A stretch of 11,330 nt of DNA from an uncultured Rhodanobacteraceae bacterium (GTDB lineage: Bacteria > Pseudomonadota > Gammaproteobacteria > Xanthomonadales > Ahniellaceae), in assembly GCA_937873105.1 (NCBI GenBank), contig CALMWD010000038.1, positions 1-11,330 of the forward strand, written 5' to 3'. The notes under the pieces were generated by a model that did no database searches, was not told where the DNA came from, and saw only the letters and a program-made list of their open reading frames with translations. How positions within the stretch are numbered: the first letter of the stretch is position 1; every line of letters begins with the position of its first letter. Below are positions 7,166 through 11,330 of this stretch, one piece after another. The position numbers and the translations under genes were made by a program.

Positions 7166-9913
7166 ATGACCCTGAACCGACTCGCCTCCGGGCTGGCCGC
7201 CGCACTGGCGCTCGCGCCGGTGGCCGCTTCCGACTACCAGGCCCCGATCGACATCCCCTACGAGCAGTTCAAGCTCGACAACGGCCTGACCGTGGTCGTG
7301 CACGAGGACCGCAAGGCGCCGATCGTCGCCGTCAACCTCTGGTACCACGTCGGTTCCAAGAACGAGAAGCCGGGACGCACCGGCTTCGCGCACCTGTTCG
7401 AACACCTGATGTTCCAGGGCTCCGAGAACTTCAAGGACGAGTTCTTCAAGCCGTTCGAGAAGGTCGGCGCCACCGACCAGAACGGCACCACCGACTTCGA
7501 CCGCACCAATTATTTCCAGAACGTGCCGACCACGGCCCTGGACATGGCCTTGTGGATGGAATCGGACCGCATGGGCCATCTGCTCGGCGCGGTCGACCAG
7601 AAGCTGCTCGACGAGCAGCGCGGCGTGGTCCAGAACGAGAAGCGCCAGGGCGACAACGCGCCCTACGGCAAGACCTTCTACAACATCCTCGAAGGCGTGT
7701 TCCCGGAAGGCCATCCCTATCGCTGGGAGCCGATCGGCTCGATGGAAGACCTGAATGCCGCCAGCCTCGACGACGTCAAGGAATGGTTCAAGACCTGGTA
7801 CGGCCCCTCGAACACCGTGCTGGTGCTGGCCGGCGACATCGATGCGAAGACCGCGCGCGAGAAGGTCGAGAAGTACTTCGGCGACATTCCGCCGGGCGGC
7901 CCGCTGGCCAAGCGCGACGTCTGGGCGCCGAAGATGACCGCGCCGGCGCGCGACGAGATGCAGGACCGCGTCGCGCAGACGCGCATCATGCGCGCCTGGG
8001 TGGCGCCGCAGGCGATGTCGCGCGCCTCCGACGAACTCAACCTGTTCGCGCGCGTGCTCGGCCAGGGCAAGACCTCGCGCCTGTTCCAGCGCCTGGTCTT
8101 GAAGGACCAGCTGGTCAGCAACGTCTTCGCCTTCCAGTATGGACTCGAGATCGCCGGCATCTTCATGATCCAGGCCGACCTCAAGCCCGGCGTGGATGCG
8201 GCCCAGGTCGAGGCGGCGATCGAGCAGGAACTCGCCCGGCTCGTCGCCGAGGGACCGACCGCCGAGGAACTGAAGCGCGCCCGCGTCGCGATCGAGGCCG
8301 GCGTCATCCGCGGCGCCGAGCGCATCGGCGGCTTCGGCGGCAAGGCCGACCTGCTGGCCGAATGCGCCACCTATGCCAAGGATCCGTCCTGCTACAAGAC
8401 CTCGCTCGCGAACATGGCCGCGGCGACGCCGGCCAGCATCCGCGCGGTGGCCCAGGATTGGCTGACGCCCAACCATTACACGCTCACGGTCACGCCGTTC
8501 CCGCAGGCCAAGGCGGCGGAATCCGGCGTCGACCGCAGCAAGGGCGTGCCCGAGACCACGCAGTTCCCGAACCTCGCCTTCCCGGCGATCCAGCGCGGCA
8601 CCCTGAAGAACGGCATCGAAGTCGTGCTCGCCGAGCGCCGCGAGGTGCCGGTGGTGCAGGTGCGCATGCTGTTCGACGCCGGGTATGCCGCCGACCAGGG
8701 CCGCAAGCTCGGCACCGCCAGCTTCGCGATGAACATGCTCGACGAAGGCACCCAGAGCCGCGACGCCACCGCCATCGCCATGCGTTCGGAGGAACTCGGC
8801 GCGCAGATCGGCGTGTACAACTCGCTCGACGTCTCCGGGGCCACGCTGTCGGCGCTGAAGAGCGAGCTGCGCGGTTCGCTGGAGCTGTTCGCCGACGTCG
8901 TGCGCCATCCCAAGTTCGACGCCGCCGAGATGGATCGCGTCAAGGGCCAGTGGCTGGCGCAGATCGCGCAGGAGAAGACCAGCCCGAATGCGCTCGGCCT
9001 GCGCGTGCTGCCGCCGCTGCTCTACGGCGAAGGCCATGCCTACGCGATTCCGCTGACCGGCTCGGGCACCGAAGCCTCGATCCAGTCGCTGACGCCCGAG
9101 GACCTGGCCGCCTTCCACGCCGACTACGTACGCGCCAACAACGCCCGCATCATCGTCGTCGGCGACACCACGCTGGCCGAGGTCACCGCGGAGTTGAACC
9201 GCGTGTTCGGCGACTGGATGTCGGACAAGAAGCTGCGCCCGGCCAAGAACATCGCCGAGGTGGCGGTGCCGACGCAGCCGCGCGTGTTCCTGATCGACAA
9301 GCCGAACGCCGAGCAGTCGGTGATTCTTGCGGGTCGGCTGATTCCCTCGTCGAAGGCCGAAGACCGCCTGGTCACGCAGACCGCGAATTCGGTGTTCGGC
9401 GGCGAGTTCACCGCGCGCATCAACATGAACCTGCGCGAGGACAAGCACTGGGCCTACGGCGCGTATTCGTATGCCAGCGCCGCGCTCGGCCAGCGTCCGC
9501 TGATGGCCTCCGCCGGCGTGCAGACCGACAAGACCATCGAGTCGCTGAAGGAACTGCTGCGCGAGTTCACGGAATACAGCGGCACCCGTCCGCCGAGCGC
9601 CGAGGAGATCGCCAAGATCAAGACCGGCGACGTGCGCAGCCTGCCGGGCTCGTACGAAACCGCCGCCGCCGTGGCCGGCGCGCTGACCGACATCGTCGTG
9701 TTCGGTCGCCCGGACGATTACGTACAGACGCTGAAAGCGAGCATCGAGGCGCAGTCCGACCAGGACATCGCCGCGGCCGCGAAGACGTATTTCCAGCCGC
9801 AGGCGCTGACCTGGGTCGTGGTCGGCGACCTGTCCAAGATCGAGCCCGGCATCCGCGCCCTGAACCTCGGCGAGGTCAAGGTGCTCGACGCCGACGGCAA
9901 GATCCTGCGTTGA
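7166..9913 (+). CDS. Secreted M16 family (insulinase/pitrilysin-like) zinc metallopeptidase
   Basis: The 915-residue product starts with a signal peptide (MTLNRLASGL to about A21, V-A-A before SDY), so it is probably exported to the periplasm. It is a tandem two-domain M16 protein. The N-terminal domain carries the inverted zinc motif HLFEH (H76, E79, H80) and the third ligand E158 in VVQNEKRQ, 78 residues after H80, so it should be active. The second M16 unit begins near residue 470 (RGTLKNGIEVVLAER); the equivalent helix reads FAMNMLDEGTQ (about 520-530) and lacks HxxEH, as is usual for the inactive partner half. A substrate-site R/Y region lies near 750-765 (RINMNLREDKHWAYG). The family degrades peptides inside a closed chamber; the substrate here is unknown. 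ATG 7166 follows AGAGGA by 6 bases. It lies 31 bases after the mutase gene, so co-transcription is plausible. Confidence 0.93.
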   Translation: MTLNRLASGLAAALALAPVAASDYQAPIDIPYEQFKLDNGLTVVVHEDRKAPIVAVNLWYHVGSKNEKPGRTGFAHLFEHLMFQGSENFKDEFFKPFEKVGATDQNGTTDFDRTNYFQNVPTTALDMALWMESDRMGHLLGAVDQKLLDEQRGVVQNEKRQGDNAPYGKTFYNILEGVFPEGHPYRWEPIGSMEDLNAASLDDVKEWFKTWYGPSNTVLVLAGDIDAKTAREKVEKYFGDIPPGGPLAKRDVWAPKMTAPARDEMQDRVAQTRIMRAWVAPQAMSRASDELNLFARVLGQGKTSRLFQRLVLKDQLVSNVFAFQYGLEIAGIFMIQADLKPGVDAAQVEAAIEQELARLVAEGPTAEELKRARVAIEAGVIRGAERIGGFGGKADLLAECATYAKDPSCYKTSLANMAAATPASIRAVAQDWLTPNHYTLTVTPFPQAKAAESGVDRSKGVPETTQFPNLAFPAIQRGTLKNGIEVVLAERREVPVVQVRMLFDAGYAADQGRKLGTASFAMNMLDEGTQSRDATAIAMRSEELGAQIGVYNSLDVSGATLSALKSELRGSLELFADVVRHPKFDAAEMDRVKGQWLAQIAQEKTSPNALGLRVLPPLLYGEGHAYAIPLTGSGTEASIQSLTPEDLAAFHADYVRANNARIIVVGDTTLAEVTAELNRVFGDWMSDKKLRPAKNIAEVAVPTQPRVFLIDKPNAEQSVILAGRLIPSSKAEDRLVTQTANSVFGGEFTARINMNLREDKHWAYGAYSYASAALGQRPLMASAGVQTDKTIESLKELLREFTEYSGTRPPSAEEIAKIKTGDVRSLPGSYETAAAVAGALTDIVVFGRPDDYVQTLKASIEAQSDQDIAAAAKTYFQPQALTWVVVGDLSKIEPGIRALNLGEVKVLDADGKILR

Positions 9914-9920
9914 CGGAACG

Positions 9921-9946
9921 GGCCGCGCCGGAACCCCGGCGCGGCC
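9921..9946. terminator. Perfect 11-bp GC hairpin between convergent genes
   Basis: Bases 9921-9931 (GGCCGCGCCGG) are exactly complementary to 9936-9946 (CCGGCGCGGCC) with a 4-base loop AACC. It begins 7 bases after the M16 peptidase stop and abuts the stop of the minus-strand lipoprotein gene (9947), so it can serve both. The stem is very stable, but neither side has a real T-run (TCATTC on plus, CGTTCC on minus), so it is a terminator candidate rather than a textbook one. Confidence 0.6.
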
Positions 9947-10192
9947 TCATTCGGCCGCGGCGTCGGCGGCTTCGCGCCGCGCTTCCGCGGACTTGGCCAA
10001 GGTGTCCTCGACGCCGCGCGCCTTCTTCATCGCCTCGCCCTGGGCATCGAGCACGGTGCCCTTGAGCGGATTGCCTTGAGGATCGGTGCGTTCGGCCTGC
10101 GTGGCCGAATCGGTCGGTGCGGTCTCGGTGCAGGCGCCGAGCGCGAGGGTCGCGAGGACGAGCAGCATCGGAAGCGGGATCGAAGTGCGCAT
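9947..10192 (-). CDS. Small putative lipoprotein, function unknown
   Basis: I do not recognise a family. The product is 81 residues from ATG 10192 to TGA 9947. It begins with a charged residue and a hydrophobic stretch, MRTSIPLPMLLVLATLALGAC, ending in an LGAC lipobox with Cys21, so lipid attachment and membrane anchoring after signal peptidase II cleavage are expected. The +2 residue is Thr, which would allow outer-membrane sorting. The mature part (about 60 residues) is polar, rich in Ala, Glu, Lys and Arg, with a likely C-terminal helix (about 52-81) ending in DAAAE. The frame is open upstream to 10558 across the reductase gene, but the signal peptide fixes the start here. It is convergent with the peptidase and divergent from the reductase. 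Confidence 0.75.
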   Translation of the reverse strand: MRTSIPLPMLLVLATLALGACTETAPTDSATQAERTDPQGNPLKGTVLDAQGEAMKKARGVEDTLAKSAEARREAADAAAE

Positions 10193-10244
10193 GTCGGGTT
10201 CGCCGCGGGGATAATGCGCCGATCCTAGCGGGAGAACCGACGCG
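10193..10244. promoter_or_regulatory. Short divergent intergenic region, lipoprotein / reductase
   Basis: Only 52 bases separate the two divergent starts, so their promoters must overlap each other or lie partly in coding sequence. A GATAAT at 10210-10215 resembles a -10 for the plus strand, 30 bases before the reductase ATG, but no -35 is recognisable at the proper distance. GGGAGAA at 10230-10236 is a good ribosome binding site for the reductase. Confidence 0.35.
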
Positions 10245-11018
10245 ATGAACGCACGCTGGCGGCTGGACGGGAAGATCGCGCTGGTCACCGGCGCGAGCAG
10301 GGGCATCGGCCTGGCGACGGCGCGCGAACTGGCGGCGCTCGGCGCCGACGTGCTGATGGTGGCGCGCGACGGCGACGTGCTGGAAGCGCGTCGCGCCGAG
10401 ATCGAAGCGCTGCATCCGAAGCAGCGCGCGCTCGCGTTCGCGGCCGACCTGGCCGAGGCCGAGCAGCGCCTCGACCTGTTCGACTGGATCAACGATCTCG
10501 GCCGCGGTTTGGACATCGTCGTGAACAACGTCGGCGGCAACAGCACGCGCGCGACCATCGACTACGCCCCCGACGAAGTGCGCCGCATCTTCGAGCTGAA
10601 CGTGATGACCGCGTTCGAGGTCTGCCGCATGGCGCAACCGTTGCTGTTGCGACACGGCGGCGGCGCCATCGTCAACGTCGGTTCGGTGTCCGGCCTGACC
10701 GCGGTGCGCACCGGTTCGCCCTACGGCATGAGCAAGGCGGCGGTGACGCAGCTGACGCGCAACCTCGCGGTCGAATGGGCGGCAGACGGCATCCGCGTCA
10801 ACGCGGTCGCGCCCTGGTACATCCGCACCCAGCGCACCGAGGGCAAGCTCGCCAATCCCGACTACCTCGACGAGGTGCTCGCGCACACGCCGATGGGTCG
10901 TGTCGGCGAACCCGAGGAGGTCGCGGCGGTGATCGCCTTCCTGTGCCTGCCGGCCTCGTCCTACGTGACCGGCGAAACGGTCGCGGTCGACGGCGGTTTC
11001 CTGCGCGACGGTTTCTGA
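10245..11018 (+). CDS. SDR family NAD(P)-dependent oxidoreductase
   Basis: A classical short-chain dehydrogenase/reductase of 257 residues, the usual length. The Rossmann nucleotide motif TGASRGIG (15-22) is intact, the structural motif reads NNVGG (94-98) in place of the common NNAG, and the catalytic residues are N-term-proximal Ser147, Tyr160 and Lys164 (YGMSK) with the normal Ser-to-Tyr spacing of 13. It ends with the typical [17 protein letters not shown]. The basic residue after the second motif glycine (R19) favours NADPH, as in tropinone-reductase-like and FabG-like reductases; the overall style ([23 protein letters not shown]) is closest to the tropinone reductase-like group. Substrate cannot be told. 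The ATG is well supported by GGGAGAA eight bases upstream. Its stop is 13 bases from a convergent gene. Confidence 0.92.
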   Translation: MNARWRLDGKIALVTGASRGIGLATARELAALGADVLMVARDGDVLEARRAEIEALHPKQRALAFAADLAEAEQRLDLFDWINDLGRGLDIVVNNVGGNSTRATIDYAPDEVRRIFELNVMTAFEVCRMAQPLLLRHGGGAIVNVGSVSGLTAVRTGSPYGMSKAAVTQLTRNLAVEWAADGIRVNAVAPWYIRTQRTEGKLANPDYLDEVLAHTPMGRVGEPEEVAAVIAFLCLPASSYVTGETVAVDGGFLRDGF

Positions 11019-11031
11019 GCCTGCCGCGCGC

Positions 11032-11330
11032 CTAGCAGCCGACCGAGTGCAGCACGGCGGCCGCGCCGACCAGCTCGCCCGCCTTCGCCTGCGACGACAG
11101 GAACAGCGTCGGTGCCGACACGTTGTAGTGGTCGGTCATGTCGATGAGCAGGTCGAGGCGGCCATCGCGGTCGATGTCGCCGGCCCAGCGCAGGTGCGGC
11201 CAGGCCTCGGAACCGAGCATCAGCTGCGACTCGCCGGCGGAGGCGTCGCCGGACCATCGTCCGAGCTCCTGGCGACGGCCCTCGTGCGCGAGCACGACCT
11301 GACGGTGAACGACCTGATCTGGCCCGTGTT
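11032..11330 (-). CDS. 3' end of an FG-GAP/VCBS-like repeat protein (5' end outside window)
   Basis: The minus-strand frame is open from the right edge to TAG at 11032, giving about 99 visible C-terminal residues, so the gene starts beyond the window; the GTG at 11295 is inside the open frame and is not a convincing start. The visible part contains WAGDIDRDGRLDLLID, a DxDxDGxxD calcium-binding loop of the kind found in FG-GAP/VCBS and integrin-like repeats, usually in exported beta-propeller proteins. It closes with LFLSSQAKAGELVGAA and a terminal SVGC, the last residue being cysteine. The function is unknown; extracellular or periplasmic location is inferred from the motif only. It converges with the reductase gene. 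Confidence 0.65.
   Translation of the reverse strand, partial: HGPDQVVHRQVVLAHEGRRQELGRWSGDASAGESQLMLGSEAWPHLRWAGDIDRDGRLDLLIDMTDHYNVSAPTLFLSSQAKAGELVGAAAVLHSVGC

Noticed and set aside
5199..7169. A 656-codon plus-strand frame inside the sugar mutase gene
   Set aside because: Arginine-rich shifted frame; the mutase frame has all active-site motifs.
6950..9448. An 832-codon open frame on the minus strand across the M16 peptidase gene
   Set aside because: It is antisense to a gene with intact catalytic motifs and signal peptide. Its composition (runs of Arg, Gly, Leu, Val, His, Asp) is that of a mirrored frame in GC-rich DNA, and it shows no recognisable domain.
7552..10065. An 837-codon plus-strand frame overlapping the peptidase
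   Set aside because: Extreme Arg/Gly/Ala composition without domain pattern; it is a shifted frame of the real gene and runs through the hairpin at 9921-9946.
10210..10215. GATAAT as a confident reductase promoter
   Set aside because: No -35 element at 16-18 bases upstream; kept only as a remark in the intergenic entry.
1..11330. Phage, transposon, toxin-antitoxin, CRISPR or defence system
   Set aside because: No transposase, integrase, repeat array or terminal inverted repeats were recognised; composition and gene order look like ordinary core chromosome.

Overview
The window is a GC-rich stretch of bacterial chromosome, densely coding, with short gaps and no mobile elements. No interval above about 110 bases lacks a gene, and no tRNA, rRNA or CRISPR array was seen. 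The gene order radC (divergent) / coaBC-dut-algC is the one I recall around algC in Pseudomonas and in Xanthomonadales. Together with the composition and the style of the long membrane-anchored phosphomannomutase, it points to a gammaproteobacterium, most likely of the Xanthomonadales (Lysobacter/Xanthomonas-like). That placement is inference from synteny and sequence style, not from a search.

Left part (1-2907): the 3' part of a polytopic putative Na+/H+ antiporter enters from the left edge. It meets head-to-tail a minus-strand gene for an HD-superfamily metallohydrolase, across a perfect C/T-G/A hairpin. That enzyme carries the metal-site pattern and spacing of class I (eukaryotic-type) cyclic nucleotide phosphodiesterases and is the most unusual gene here. 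Upstream of it on the same strand is radC, a JAMM-motif protein.

Middle part (2908-9913): a short divergent promoter region separates radC from a plus-strand run. The run is coaBC (two steps of coenzyme A synthesis), dut (dUTPase, overlapping coaBC by 4 bases), a long algC-type phosphomannomutase/phosphoglucomutase with an N-terminal two-helix membrane anchor and periplasmic domain, and a secreted two-domain M16 zinc peptidase. Spacings are -4, 16 and 31 bases, so one transcription unit is plausible. The first three enzymes serve housekeeping supply: CoA, dUMP/dTTP precursor and genome uracil control, and sugar phosphates for LPS and exopolysaccharide. The peptidase probably acts in the periplasm.

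Right part (9914-11330): a strong perfect hairpin separates the peptidase from a convergent small lipoprotein gene. This is divergent from a short-chain dehydrogenase/reductase gene, which in turn converges within 13 bases on the 3' end of a minus-strand gene with a DxDxDG calcium-binding (FG-GAP/VCBS-like) motif that runs off the right edge. I see no evidence of a defence island, prophage or new multi-gene system. The phosphodiesterase-like protein and the membrane-tethered sugar mutase deserve the closest look.
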